Source of the DNA: Abyssibacter sp036156195
Lineage (GTDB): Bacteria > Pseudomonadota > Gammaproteobacteria > Nevskiales > OUC007
DNA: 64,000 bases
NCBI GenBank assembly: GCA_036156195.1
Contig: JAYZUZ010000004.1
Coordinates: forward strand, 62,001-126,000
Reading direction: 5' to 3'
Shown here piece after piece: positions 27,608-35,962 of this stretch. Made by a program: the position numbers and the translations under genes. Each line of letters opens with the position of its first letter. Positions within the stretch are counted from its first letter, which is position 1. Under the pieces are notes generated by a model. It worked only from the letters and a program-made list of their open reading frames with translations. It made no database searches and was not told where the DNA came from.

Positions 27608-27633
27608 CCGTGGCCGGCCCAGGCCGGCCACGG
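27608..27633 (+). terminator. perfect GC-rich hairpin after the Lpp-like gene
   Basis: An 11-12 bp perfect stem (CCGTGGCCGGCC / GGCCGGCCACGG) begins 13 nt after the stop codon. It is followed by ATTTG rather than a long T run, so it may stabilise the abundant lipoprotein mRNA as much as terminate it. Confidence 0.6.
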
Positions 27634-27670
27634 ATTTGCCACCTGCATTCATGACACAAGGAAGCGACGA

Positions 27671-28207
27671 ATGAACACCAAGGGAATCGCCAAGCTGGCA
27701 GGCATTGCGGCACTGAGTTGCTCCGCCTCGGCTCTGGCACACAACTACACTTACATTGACGCCCTGTACCTCAATACCGACCCCGACTTTGGCGACGACT
27801 ACGATGGCTTTGGCATCGGCGGCGCCGCAGCCGTCAGCCCGGACCTGCATTTGTTCGGTCAGATATCCGACCAGGATGAGTTAGAGCGCCTGACGGCGGG
27901 GCTGGCTCTGAACCACCGCCTGCAGCCGGGTCTGGATCTGGTGGCGGGTGCCTCATTCGAATCGGTGGAAATCGGCAACAGTGACGATACGGGGATTGGC
28001 TTGCGGGCTGACCTGCGCTGGATGGTTCCGGACACCCGTTTCGAGTTGTCGCCTGGTCTGCGCTACGTCGATTTGTACGACGATGGCGATACGGCACTGC
28101 GCGTCGCGGGGCGGTACGGCGTAACGCCGACTGTCAAGCTGCAGGCCGCGATGGAATTTGCTGATGATGCGGACACGGTTTCGGCCGGGGCGCGTTTCGA
28201 GTTTTGA
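27671..28207 (+). CDS. outer membrane beta-barrel-like protein
   Basis: A 178-residue exported protein with a signal peptide ending SALAHN. The mature region is a series of short amphipathic strands, each finishing in aromatic/charged residues, and the last residues are SAGARFEF. A terminal Phe is typical of outer membrane beta-barrels recognised by the BAM complex. Size suggests an eight-stranded barrel. No specific family is recognised. AAGGAAG lies upstream of the ATG. Confidence 0.65.
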   Translation: MNTKGIAKLAGIAALSCSASALAHNYTYIDALYLNTDPDFGDDYDGFGIGGAAAVSPDLHLFGQISDQDELERLTAGLALNHRLQPGLDLVAGASFESVEIGNSDDTGIGLRADLRWMVPDTRFELSPGLRYVDLYDDGDTALRVAGRYGVTPTVKLQAAMEFADDADTVSAGARFEF

Positions 28208-28210
28208 TCG

Positions 28211-28708
28211 ATGGCCGTTCGCAAGCAATCCATGGCGAGCGCGGCGGAGGCCGACCTGCGTGAAGGTGCAGGTCGGGCCGCCGAGCATGCCTGGCGTAGC
28301 GGCGCTGCGCGGCATTCACCCGCGCAGCGTCAGCAGTTGCAGGCAGCGATTCGCGCGGCTCGACGGGAGCACTTGCGACGTTCTCTGGAAGCTGTGGTGC
28401 AGATGGCAGTCTGGATGTCTTGCCTGATTCTGCTCACTGCTGTGGTGATCCACGCCGCCCAGCCGCCCGGAGCAGACGCACTGGCGCAGTGGATCAGCCC
28501 ACTGGCCGAGCCATTGGTTCGCCCCTTTGCGGGTCTGCTCCCAGAGGCCGAGGTCTTGGGCGCCGAAATCCAGACCAACGCATTGCTTGCCATTGCTGTG
28601 ATCTGGCTGGTTGGCCGGGGTGTGATCAGTGCGCTGCGGTTGATGCTTGGCGAGCAATCGTCTGACGCCTGGCCGTCCGGGAGTCCGTTCGGAGGGTCCC
28701 GGTCGTGA
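28211..28708 (+). CDS. small inner-membrane protein of unknown function
   Basis: A 165-residue protein. The N-terminal half is basic and Ala/Arg-rich. Two hydrophobic segments follow (about residues 65-83 and 122-140), separated by a Pro-rich periplasmic-size loop. It starts 3 bp after the beta-barrel gene, so they are probably co-translated, and a classic terminator lies about 100 bp downstream. I do not recognise the family. Confidence 0.6.
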   Translation: MAVRKQSMASAAEADLREGAGRAAEHAWRSGAARHSPAQRQQLQAAIRAARREHLRRSLEAVVQMAVWMSCLILLTAVVIHAAQPPGADALAQWISPLAEPLVRPFAGLLPEAEVLGAEIQTNALLAIAVIWLVGRGVISALRLMLGEQSSDAWPSGSPFGGSRS

Positions 28709-28809
28709 ATTCAGGCACCGCGTTTCGTCCGGGGGTCCTGTGCCACTCCCCCCCTCCCCGCAAGCCCGCGAGTCTTCGGGCTCGTAGGTTTTGGACGTCC
28801 GGACGAATC

Positions 28810-28836
28810 AAGGCGGCCTTCGGGCCGCCTTTTTTT
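28810..28836 (+). terminator. intrinsic terminator with UUCG tetraloop
   Basis: A GGCGGCC / GGCCGCC stem closed by a TTCG tetraloop is followed by seven T residues. It ends the plus-strand envelope unit. The preceding AA lets it act partly in both directions, and its T run overlaps the stop codon of the converging L,D-transpeptidase gene. Confidence 0.92.
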
Positions 28837-29803
28837 ATGGCGGGTTTTCGCCGCTGCCAGATTGCTGTTCAGCCTCGGGCAGCTCGGGCGTCAGGCGCTC
28901 GGGTCGTGCCAGTAGCGGAACCGGTTCCGGCATGCCCAGCGCCGAGGCGGCTATCTCGCGTACCCGGTCCAGATCCACGACTGCCCCGGGCCGCTCGGCT
29001 AGCGCCACAGCGAGTGCGGCGTCCAGGGTTTCCAGTGACTGCTGATCGGGCGACCCGGGCACCCAGGCTGCATGGGCTTCCATCCACAAGGCATCCTCAA
29101 CCCAGCGAAATTTGAAGGGCTGATTGACCAGGTCGACACGTGTGTCCACCGTCACGTTGTCGTACAGCCAGGCGATGTCGGCCGGGTACATGCGAATGCA
29201 CCCGTGTGTGACCTGCATGCCGATGCCCGCGGGCCGGTTGGTCCCGTGGATCAAATAGCCGGGCAGTGCCAAGCGCAGTGCATGCTGGCCCAGTGGGTTG
29301 TCGGGGCCGGCCGGAACAACGTCCGGCAGCGTCTCCCCGCGTGCCAGCGCTTCTTCGCGAATGGATTGCGGGGGTGTCCACGTCGGGTTCTTGATGCGAC
29401 TGATGATGCGCGTGGATCCGAGAGGCGTGCGCCAGTCCTGTCGGCCGATGCTGATCGGGAAGCTCACCACGCGGCCCCGTTCAGGTGTGGCCGGGTCGGC
29501 AAACAGGACGTAAAGCCGCATCTCGGCCACGTTGATGAGGATGCGGGTCTCGCCCGATTCGAGATCAGGCGCCATCCAGCGCGGCAACAGGTGCTGCGCA
29601 GGCAGAATCACCGTACGACCCGCACCTGGCAGCCATGGGTCAATCCCCGGGTTGGCCTGGCGAATCTCGGTAAAGCCGACGCGGTAGCGCCGTGCCATGT
29701 CGATGATGGTGTCGTCGGCGCTGACAATGCGCTCAATCGGTTGGCCGATGCTCGGCGGAAACCCGACAGCGGCCACCGCCAGCAGCCACGCGGGTGTCAT
29801 CAT
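28835..29803 (-). CDS. L,D-transpeptidase (ErfK/YbiS family) with LysM-like domain
   Basis: Periplasmic murein enzyme of 322 residues. A short N-terminal hydrophobic signal is followed by a LysM-like region (DTIIDMARRYRVGFTEIRQANPGI, split here: about residues 30-55). The YkuD domain has the catalytic set HGTNRPAGIG (His186) and THGCIRMYPAD (His200, Cys202). It can form 3-3 crosslinks or attach Lpp-type lipoproteins to peptidoglycan. Its start overlaps the glrR stop by 4 bp, so it is the last gene of the glrK-yfhG-glrR unit. A Pro/Glu-rich C-terminal tail follows the catalytic domain. Confidence 0.9.
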   Translation of the reverse strand: MMTPAWLLAVAAVGFPPSIGQPIERIVSADDTIIDMARRYRVGFTEIRQANPGIDPWLPGAGRTVILPAQHLLPRWMAPDLESGETRILINVAEMRLYVLFADPATPERGRVVSFPISIGRQDWRTPLGSTRIISRIKNPTWTPPQSIREEALARGETLPDVVPAGPDNPLGQHALRLALPGYLIHGTNRPAGIGMQVTHGCIRMYPADIAWLYDNVTVDTRVDLVNQPFKFRWVEDALWMEAHAAWVPGSPDQQSLETLDAALAVALAERPGAVVDLDRVREIAASALGMPEPVPLLARPERLTPELPEAEQQSGSGENPP

Positions 29804-31122
29804 TCCTTGAAATCGCCCGGGTCGACGTCGTGGCGCGCGAGCAGCTTGTAGAACTCTGTGCGGTTGCGTTCGGCCATGCGTGCGGCCTGCGATACGTTGC
29901 CGCCTGCGATCTTCAGCAGCTTGACGAGGTAATCGCGAACGAATTCGTCCCGGGCCTCGGCGAGCGGCGTAATCCGGTGCGCCGCCTGGCCCAGCGCGCG
30001 GCGGACAAGCTCAGCGTCGATGACGCGGCCGGGTGCAAGCGCGACGCAGCGCTCCAGTACGTTGGACAGCTGGCGGATGTTGCCAGGCCAATCCGCGCCC
30101 ACCAGCCATTCCAGCGCCTCGGGTGCCAGTACCTTGCGGCGCGTATTGCGCGTCAGCTTCACCAGCAGGTGGTCTGCGAGCAACGGAATATCCTCCCGTC
30201 GTTCGTCCAAAGGTGGCAGGTGCAGCGTGACGACATTGAGTCGGTACAGCAGGTCCTCTCGGAAGCGTCCATCGGCAATGGCCTGGCTCAGATCCTGGTG
30301 CGTCGCCGACAGCACGCGGACGTCGACATTAATCGACCGGGCGCTGCCCACCGGACGGATTTGGCGTTCCTGCAGTACGCGCAGGAGCTTGACCTGCAAC
30401 TCCATCGGCATGTCGCCGATTTCGTCGAGGAACACGGTGCCACCCTCCGCGGACTGGAACAGCCCCGTGTGGTCACGGGTGGCGCCGGTGAACGAGCCCT
30501 TGGTGTGGCCAAAGAGTTCCGACTCCAGCAAATCAGCCGGGATCGCTCCACAGTTGATGGCGATAAAAGGCTTCTTGCACCGTGGGCTGGCATTGTGGAT
30601 GGCCTGGGCCAGCACTTCCTTGCCGGTTCCGCTGGCGCCTTGGATGAGGACGCTGGAGTCCGTCGCAGCGACGCGCCGGGCATCGTCCAGCACTTGGGTC
30701 ATGGTGGGGCTGGCGGTGATGATGTCCTGCGCCCAGTCCTGATCGGCTTCGCCGGTGGATTGAGCCACCGCACTGCGGACTCGCTCGATCAACTCGGCAT
30801 GGTCCACGGGCTTGGTGAGAAAATCGAAGGCGCCGGACTGCGTCGCCTCAACGGCATCGGGAATCGTGCCGTGTGCGGTGAGCAGAATCACCGGCAGACC
30901 GGGGTAGTGCTCGCGTAGGTTTTCCAGCAGCCCCATGCCGTCCATGCCGTCCATTTTCAGGTCGGTCACGACCAAGGTGGGCCGTTCACGGCGGACACTG
31001 GCCAGCGCCGCCTCTGCGCTCTCGGCTTCCTGGACGTCAAATCCTGCCGCGCCCAGGCGCATGGACAGCAAGCGACGCAGGCCGTCGTCATCATCGACGA
31101 GCAGTATGGATGCGTCAGTCAT
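29800..31122 (-). CDS. glrR: sigma-54-dependent response regulator, GlrR-like
   Basis: A 440-residue NtrC-family activator. The receiver domain has phospho-acceptor Asp54 in VVTDLKMDGMDG. The AAA+ domain has Walker A GASGTGKEV and the sigma-54 loop GSFTGATRD. A Fis-type HTH lies at the C-terminus (VSQAARMAERNRTEFYKLL). The histidine kinase two genes upstream and the YfhG-like lipoprotein between them give the conserved glrK-yfhG-glrR layout. In Enterobacteria this system responds to envelope stress and activates glmY small-RNA transcription. The target here is unknown. Confidence 0.88.
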   Translation of the reverse strand: MTDASILLVDDDDGLRRLLSMRLGAAGFDVQEAESAEAALASVRRERPTLVVTDLKMDGMDGMGLLENLREHYPGLPVILLTAHGTIPDAVEATQSGAFDFLTKPVDHAELIERVRSAVAQSTGEADQDWAQDIITASPTMTQVLDDARRVAATDSSVLIQGASGTGKEVLAQAIHNASPRCKKPFIAINCGAIPADLLESELFGHTKGSFTGATRDHTGLFQSAEGGTVFLDEIGDMPMELQVKLLRVLQERQIRPVGSARSINVDVRVLSATHQDLSQAIADGRFREDLLYRLNVVTLHLPPLDERREDIPLLADHLLVKLTRNTRRKVLAPEALEWLVGADWPGNIRQLSNVLERCVALAPGRVIDAELVRRALGQAAHRITPLAEARDEFVRDYLVKLLKIAGGNVSQAARMAERNRTEFYKLLARHDVDPGDFKE

Positions 31123-31674
31123 CTAGTCGAATCCTCGATCGGGTGCGCGCTCGATAGACGTGAGCGCGTCGATTTGATCCTGCATATTGCGGATGGTTCG
31201 CTCGCGGGTGTCCACGGTTTGCTCCAGGACCAGCAGACGCTGTTTGAGCGCACGGTGCGCCTCCATCCAGGCTGCCAGCGTGTCGCGACTGGAGATCAGA
31301 AAACGTCGCGTCCAGCGGTCCATTGCGGCGTCGCCATCTAGCAGGGCGGCGAATCGTGTCTCGGCGGCTGCTGGATCGAAGCCGCCATGACCGGGTCGGG
31401 CCTGCAGCAAGGCCAGCCGGGCCTGATCACAGACACTGGGTGCGCGGCTTTCCGTGTTTCGCAGGCCTTCGGTGGCTGTTTGCAATTCAACGGCCGAGTA
31501 GCTGGCCACCGTTGCTGCAAAAGCGGGTAGCCCCGGGCAGACGGAGACATCAGACCGTGCGCCCGCAGCATCGGACGCAGTGTCAGCAGGCGACGCTGCC
31601 CGTTGCAGCAGTGATTGGCAGCCCGTGAGGGTCAGCCCCAGCCAGAGGGCAATGATGGGGGATGCGGCTTTCAT
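31123..31674 (-). CDS. lipoprotein of the glr operon (YfhG/QseG-like)
   Basis: A 183-residue predicted lipoprotein (lipobox TLTGC, Cys at residue 19). The C-terminal third is a basic amphipathic helix with coiled-coil character (RLLVLEQTVDTRERTIRNMQ). Position between kinase and regulator genes, overlapping glrK by 4 bp and ending directly before glrR, matches YfhG/QseG, which modulates the sensor kinase at the outer membrane. Sequence conservation in this family is low, so the assignment relies on context. Confidence 0.72.
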   Translation of the reverse strand: MKAASPIIALWLGLTLTGCQSLLQRAASPADTASDAAGARSDVSVCPGLPAFAATVASYSAVELQTATEGLRNTESRAPSVCDQARLALLQARPGHGGFDPAAAETRFAALLDGDAAMDRWTRRFLISSRDTLAAWMEAHRALKQRLLVLEQTVDTRERTIRNMQDQIDALTSIERAPDRGFD

Positions 31675-33089
31675 AGAGTTTTTGGTGCCTGCAGGGTGAA
31701 CAAGGCCCCGCCATTGGGGCTGGAGTCTACGTGGACAATCCCTCCATGCCTACGCATGCAAGTGGCGACCACGGCGAGTCCGATGCCACTGCCCGCCAGG
31801 GGGCCGCGGCCACTCCCTGAGCCTTGTACGAAGGGTTGGAAAATCGATTCCCGTTCTGCCACGGCGACGCCGGGACCGCTGTCCTCGACCGAAAGCCACC
31901 AGGCATCCTCGTTTTCGTCGCCCCGGACGATGACTTCGCCGGCCTCCGGCGAGTACTTGATGGCATTGGACACCAGGTTGCTAATGGCCAGTTGCAAGCT
32001 GTCGATATGCCCGACAATGGTGATGTCGCGTGTTTCGTTCAGGACCTTGAGCTGACTGGCTCGCGCCGACAGTCGGTGCCCCATCAGGACCTTGTCGATG
32101 AGTGCGCGCAGACGGATGGGCTCCATCTCAGGCGTTTGTGTCGCGTCAGCCCAGGCGTGGAACTTGAGCAGGTTTTCGATCAGCCGTTTCAGCTGGTCGG
32201 CACTGACCGAGAGGATGTCCAGCACCTCGCGCTGCTGCTGGGTGGGTTCGCCCGTCACCCCCTCTCTGAGCAGCGACAGACCCTCCACAAAGCTGGCCAA
32301 TGGGGTCTTGAGTTCATGTGACATGTGCTGGAGAAACCGGTCTTTCTCCTGCTCCATGGCGAGCAGCTGTTGTCGCATCCAGTCGAGTTGGTGTCCTAGT
32401 TCGACCAGTTCCACCGGACCCTCGACCTCCACCGGCTGGTCGAGGCGTCCCCGGCCCATTCGGCGGATGGCCAGTGAAAACTGTCGGATCGGGCGCACGG
32501 TCAGATAGGTGAAGATGATCGCCAGGGCGATGGAGGCCGGGATGAGCGCAACCGTGGGCAGTGCGAGCTGTCGGCGCGCCCGGTCGGCCTGTTCGTTCAC
32601 CGCGCGGACTTCCTGGTCGACGTAGGTATTGATCTCGCGGATGACTTCACGCCGATGCAAATCCAGGTTGCCGAGGTCCGCCAGCGCGGGTTTTGCTGCC
32701 GGCATGCCGCCGACCAGCCGCTGTGGCAGTGACCGGATGGTGTTGCGGATCGTCAGCAACGGCGTCATCGGGATGGCATCGGGGAACAGGCCCAGGGCGT
32801 CCAGCGTGGTCTCGACGGTGTCGATGCGGTTTTCGACGACCGTCAGCCCTTCCGGGTCCTGCAGAATGGCGTACTGACGCGCGGCGCGGTCGAGGGAACT
32901 GATCTGGTCGCCCAGCGAAGCACCGAGATCGACCAGCGAGGCGGTGTCTGCAACCAGGCGCTGGGACTGTCGGGTTAACTCGCCCACCGAACGGTAGGCG
33001 ACGGGAATCGAGATCATCAGCGGCATCGCGACAAGCAGGTAGCCGGTCGCAACCAGGGTGAGCATGGAGCGCGGACGAAAGCGGATCAT
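31671..33089 (-). CDS. glrK: sensor histidine kinase, GlrK-like
   Basis: A 472-residue inner-membrane kinase. Two membrane segments (about 9-31 and 178-198) enclose a helical periplasmic domain. A HAMP linker follows, then the H-box HMSHELKTP (His258 phosphorylated) and the ATP-binding N, G1 and G2 boxes (NLVSNAIKYSP, VEDSGPGV, GSGIGLAVV). First gene of a four-gene unit ending with the L,D-transpeptidase, which ties envelope sensing to a murein enzyme. Confidence 0.9.
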   Translation of the reverse strand: MIRFRPRSMLTLVATGYLLVAMPLMISIPVAYRSVGELTRQSQRLVADTASLVDLGASLGDQISSLDRAARQYAILQDPEGLTVVENRIDTVETTLDALGLFPDAIPMTPLLTIRNTIRSLPQRLVGGMPAAKPALADLGNLDLHRREVIREINTYVDQEVRAVNEQADRARRQLALPTVALIPASIALAIIFTYLTVRPIRQFSLAIRRMGRGRLDQPVEVEGPVELVELGHQLDWMRQQLLAMEQEKDRFLQHMSHELKTPLASFVEGLSLLREGVTGEPTQQQREVLDILSVSADQLKRLIENLLKFHAWADATQTPEMEPIRLRALIDKVLMGHRLSARASQLKVLNETRDITIVGHIDSLQLAISNLVSNAIKYSPEAGEVIVRGDENEDAWWLSVEDSGPGVAVAERESIFQPFVQGSGSGRGPLAGSGIGLAVVATCMRRHGGIVHVDSSPNGGALFTLQAPKTL

Positions 33090-33214
33090 GCCCGGGGGGC
33101 TCCCGGGTCGGGCGCGGCGGTCGGGTTGCTGTGCGTCGGCTGAACCATCCTTGGCATGCCCAAGAGTCTACCTGAGGCCAGGCATGCCTGATTGCGGACG
33201 GGCTGCGGTGCCGG

Positions 33215-33228
33215 GCCGCAGTGATACA
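33215..33228 (+). promoter_or_regulatory. possible extended -10 upstream of mrp
   Basis: TGATACACT resembles an extended -10 and follows a small CTGCGG/CCGCAG inverted repeat. It lies about 55 bp before the proposed mrp start. No convincing -35 at the right distance. Candidate only. Confidence 0.3.
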
Positions 33229-33281
33229 CTCGCGCGCCCTTGCCCCCGTGACCTGGAGGGGCGCTGGCAGGAGTACGCACG

Positions 33282-34355
33282 ATTTCCACTTCGACTGACG
33301 CGCTGAACGCCGTACTGGCAGACGAGACGATTCCCTACCTCGACACCGACTGGGTGTCGGCGGGTGCGGTACGTAGGCTCGAAGATCGCCGGATCGAACT
33401 GGTTCTGGGGTTCTTCCTCGGCGAGGAGCAGGCGCCCTTGCTGGAACGCCTGCGCGCACGCTGCGCCCAGGCAGTCGGACACCCGGTGGCGGTGTCGCTG
33501 GAGACTGAAATTGGCGTGCATGCCGTTCAGCAGAATCTGCGGCCGCTGCCGAATATTCGCAACATTCTTGCGGTGGCCTCTGGCAAGGGCGGGGTGGGAA
33601 AGTCCACGGTGTCAGCCAATCTCGCTCTGGCGCTGCATCAGGATGGTGCGCGCGTGGGCCTGTTGGATGCCGACATCTACGGCCCGAGCCAGCCTCGCAT
33701 GATGGGGACCACCGCTCGGCCGCAATCCCCGGATGGCAAGTCCATGCTTCCCGTGCCGGCACACGGCTTGGCCACCATGTCCATTGGTTATCTCATCGAC
33801 GCGACGGAACCCACCATCTGGCGTGGACCGATGGTCACCCAAGCCTTGCAGCAGTTACTCACTGAGACGCAGTGGCCCGAACTGGATTATCTGATCATCG
33901 ACCTGCCGCCCGGCACAGGTGACACCCAGCTGTCGCTGGTGCAGCGCATACCGGTCAGTGGGGCGGTGATTGTCACGACACCCCAGGACATCGCCTTGCT
34001 CGATGCCCGCAAGGGCCTGGAGATGTTCCGCAAGGTCCACGTACCCGTCCTGGGAGTGGTTGAGAATATGGCTTACCACCGCTGCGGCGCCTGTGGCGAG
34101 GTGAGTCATATTTTCGGGCAGGGCGGTGGGCGTCGGCTCGCCGAGGCCACCGGCGTGCCTGAGTTGGGCCAATTGCCGCTGGATGCCGCGATCCAGCTCG
34201 CGGCCGATGGCGGTGTGCCGACGGTGGCCGCTGATCCCGCTTCCGACAATGCGCAGGCGTATCATGCGTTGGCGCGGCGTGCCGCCGCGGCGCTGGCCGG
34301 CCGGGTCCAGGGCCAGGGCACGCGGTTCCCCGAGATCGAAATACTGGACGATTAG
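33282..34355 (+). CDS. apbC: Mrp/ApbC iron-sulfur cluster carrier ATPase
   Basis: P-loop ATPase that carries and inserts Fe-S clusters. It has an N-terminal MIP18/DUF59-like domain, then the deviant Walker A SGKGGVGKST, LLDADIYGPSQPRM, DYLIIDLPPGTGD, and the cluster-binding CGAC. The first canonical start is a GTG at 33354, but the frame is open and clearly homologous upstream (DALNAVLADETIPYLDTDW). There is no ATG/GTG/TTG between the upstream stop (33249) and 33354. An ATT at 33282 has AGGAG 8 nt upstream and would give a full N-terminal domain, so I annotate it as the likely start. The conservative alternative is 33354-34355. Confidence 0.85.
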   Translation: MSTSTDALNAVLADETIPYLDTDWVSAGAVRRLEDRRIELVLGFFLGEEQAPLLERLRARCAQAVGHPVAVSLETEIGVHAVQQNLRPLPNIRNILAVASGKGGVGKSTVSANLALALHQDGARVGLLDADIYGPSQPRMMGTTARPQSPDGKSMLPVPAHGLATMSIGYLIDATEPTIWRGPMVTQALQQLLTETQWPELDYLIIDLPPGTGDTQLSLVQRIPVSGAVIVTTPQDIALLDARKGLEMFRKVHVPVLGVVENMAYHRCGACGEVSHIFGQGGGRRLAEATGVPELGQLPLDAAIQLAADGGVPTVAADPASDNAQAYHALARRAAAALAGRVQGQGTRFPEIEILDD

Positions 34356-34414
34356 GCGCCCGGTCGCGCCCTTCCCGCGCAGAGCGCAACGCAGCTACGA
34401 GTAGGCACGAGCAG

Positions 34415-34981
<567 letters not shown>

Positions 34982-35002
34982 TGGCGTCCAGCGGAGGCGG
35001 GC

Positions 35003-35569
35003 CTAGCGCGGGGGAAAGCGCGGAGCTCCGGTTTCCAATGCCACCTCAAAGGCATTCACCACGAAGCTGACGGCGTGATAGAGGCCCGTCAGCATCACGA
35101 TCTCGACCAGCTGATCCTCTGCATACTCTTCGCTGAGCGCCTGCCATAAGGCGTCTGGCAGGCGTTGCTCGCTATGCAAGGCATCGACGGTCGCCAGCAG
35201 TGTTTGCTGGCGCGGCGTCCATAGTTCGGGGCGGGGCGATGCTGCAGCGGTGTCTTCAACCTGCTCGCGGGCGAGTCCTGCCTTGGCTGCGAAGCCGGCC
35301 ACATGGACGCCCCATTCGTACTCCGCGCCGCACTTTGCGCAACTGCGGAGAATGATGAGTTCGCGATCCGCGAGACTGATCGAGCCCTTGTCCAGCAACC
35401 CTCCGGCGAGCATCCGTTCCAGCACGCGTGGGTTATGGGCGACCGTGGCGAAAATGTTCAGCACGGGCATGCCGGGCGGCAACAATGCATCGAGCCGGGC
35501 CTGAACGGCCGGTGGATACGGCGGCGGGACGGGCTGTAAGCGGGGGCTGGTCAGGGAGGTGGAGGGCAT
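35003..35569 (-). CDS. carboxymuconolactone decarboxylase (AhpD-like) family protein
   Basis: A 188-residue all-helical protein. ELIILRSCAKCGAEYEWGVH contains the CxxC-like Cys-x-x-Cys and downstream His of AhpD-type peroxidase/decarboxylase proteins. The ATG at 35569 has GGAGG directly upstream and excludes a 28-residue Cys-rich extension that would run across the operator. It is divergent from an HxlR regulator across a palindromic region, a common redox- or electrophile-responsive layout. Confidence 0.83.
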   Translation of the reverse strand: MPSTSLTSPRLQPVPPPYPPAVQARLDALLPPGMPVLNIFATVAHNPRVLERMLAGGLLDKGSISLADRELIILRSCAKCGAEYEWGVHVAGFAAKAGLAREQVEDTAAASPRPELWTPRQQTLLATVDALHSEQRLPDALWQALSEEYAEDQLVEIVMLTGLYHAVSFVVNAFEVALETGAPRFPPR

Positions 35570-35589
35570 GAAATACTCGCTACGGAAAA

Positions 35590-35620
35590 TGTAGCATCCG
35601 ACGCTACACAATATGTAGCA
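35590..35620. promoter_or_regulatory. candidate HxlR operator: TGTAGC inverted repeat
   Basis: TGTAGC and GCTACA form a perfect 6-bp inverted repeat with a 7-bp spacer (35590-35608). A third direct TGTAGCA lies at 35614-35620, immediately before the hxlR-type ATG. The array occupies the whole gap between the divergent decarboxylase and regulator genes, as expected of an autoregulated operator. Confidence 0.6.
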
Positions 35621-35621
35621 A

Positions 35622-35951
35622 ATGGGCAAGCCAGTGACTTCAGCGACAACCACGCCACCGATTGCACAAATTGTCGCGCTGCTCGGCCGTAAGTGGCTGA
35701 TGCGCGTGATCTGGGAACTGCGCGGGCAGGCGCTGAGTTTTCGCCAGCTTCAGCAGGCCTGTGGCGATATCTCACCCACGGTGCTGAACCAGCGCATCAA
35801 GGATCTCGTGGCGACAGGCCTGGTTGAACGGGGTGACGCCGGCTACCGGCTCACCTCCCAGGGTCGCGAGCTGCTGCAGGTTTACCGGCCCTTGTCGGAC
35901 TGGGCAGAACGCTGGGTGGCGAGCACAGGTGGCTATCCCCCCAAGGCTTGA
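35622..35951 (+). CDS. HxlR-family winged-helix transcriptional regulator
   Basis: A 109-residue one-domain regulator. IVALLGRKWLMRVIWELRGQ and the recognition-helix/wing region FRQLQQACGDISPTVLNQRI, ending RGDAGYRLTSQGREL, are the classic HxlR pattern. It lacks the redox Cys of HypR/QorR-type members, so an organic ligand is likelier than thiol sensing. There is no Shine-Dalgarno between the operator half-site and the ATG, so the mRNA may be nearly leaderless. Confidence 0.88.
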   Translation: MGKPVTSATTTPPIAQIVALLGRKWLMRVIWELRGQALSFRQLQQACGDISPTVLNQRIKDLVATGLVERGDAGYRLTSQGRELLQVYRPLSDWAERWVASTGGYPPKA

Positions 35952-35962
35952 GCCCCGGGCGC

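Noticed and set aside
29794..30918. 374-codon plus-strand frame opposite glrR
   Set aside because: Antisense shadow. The minus-strand product has receiver, AAA+ and Fis domains with all motifs intact.
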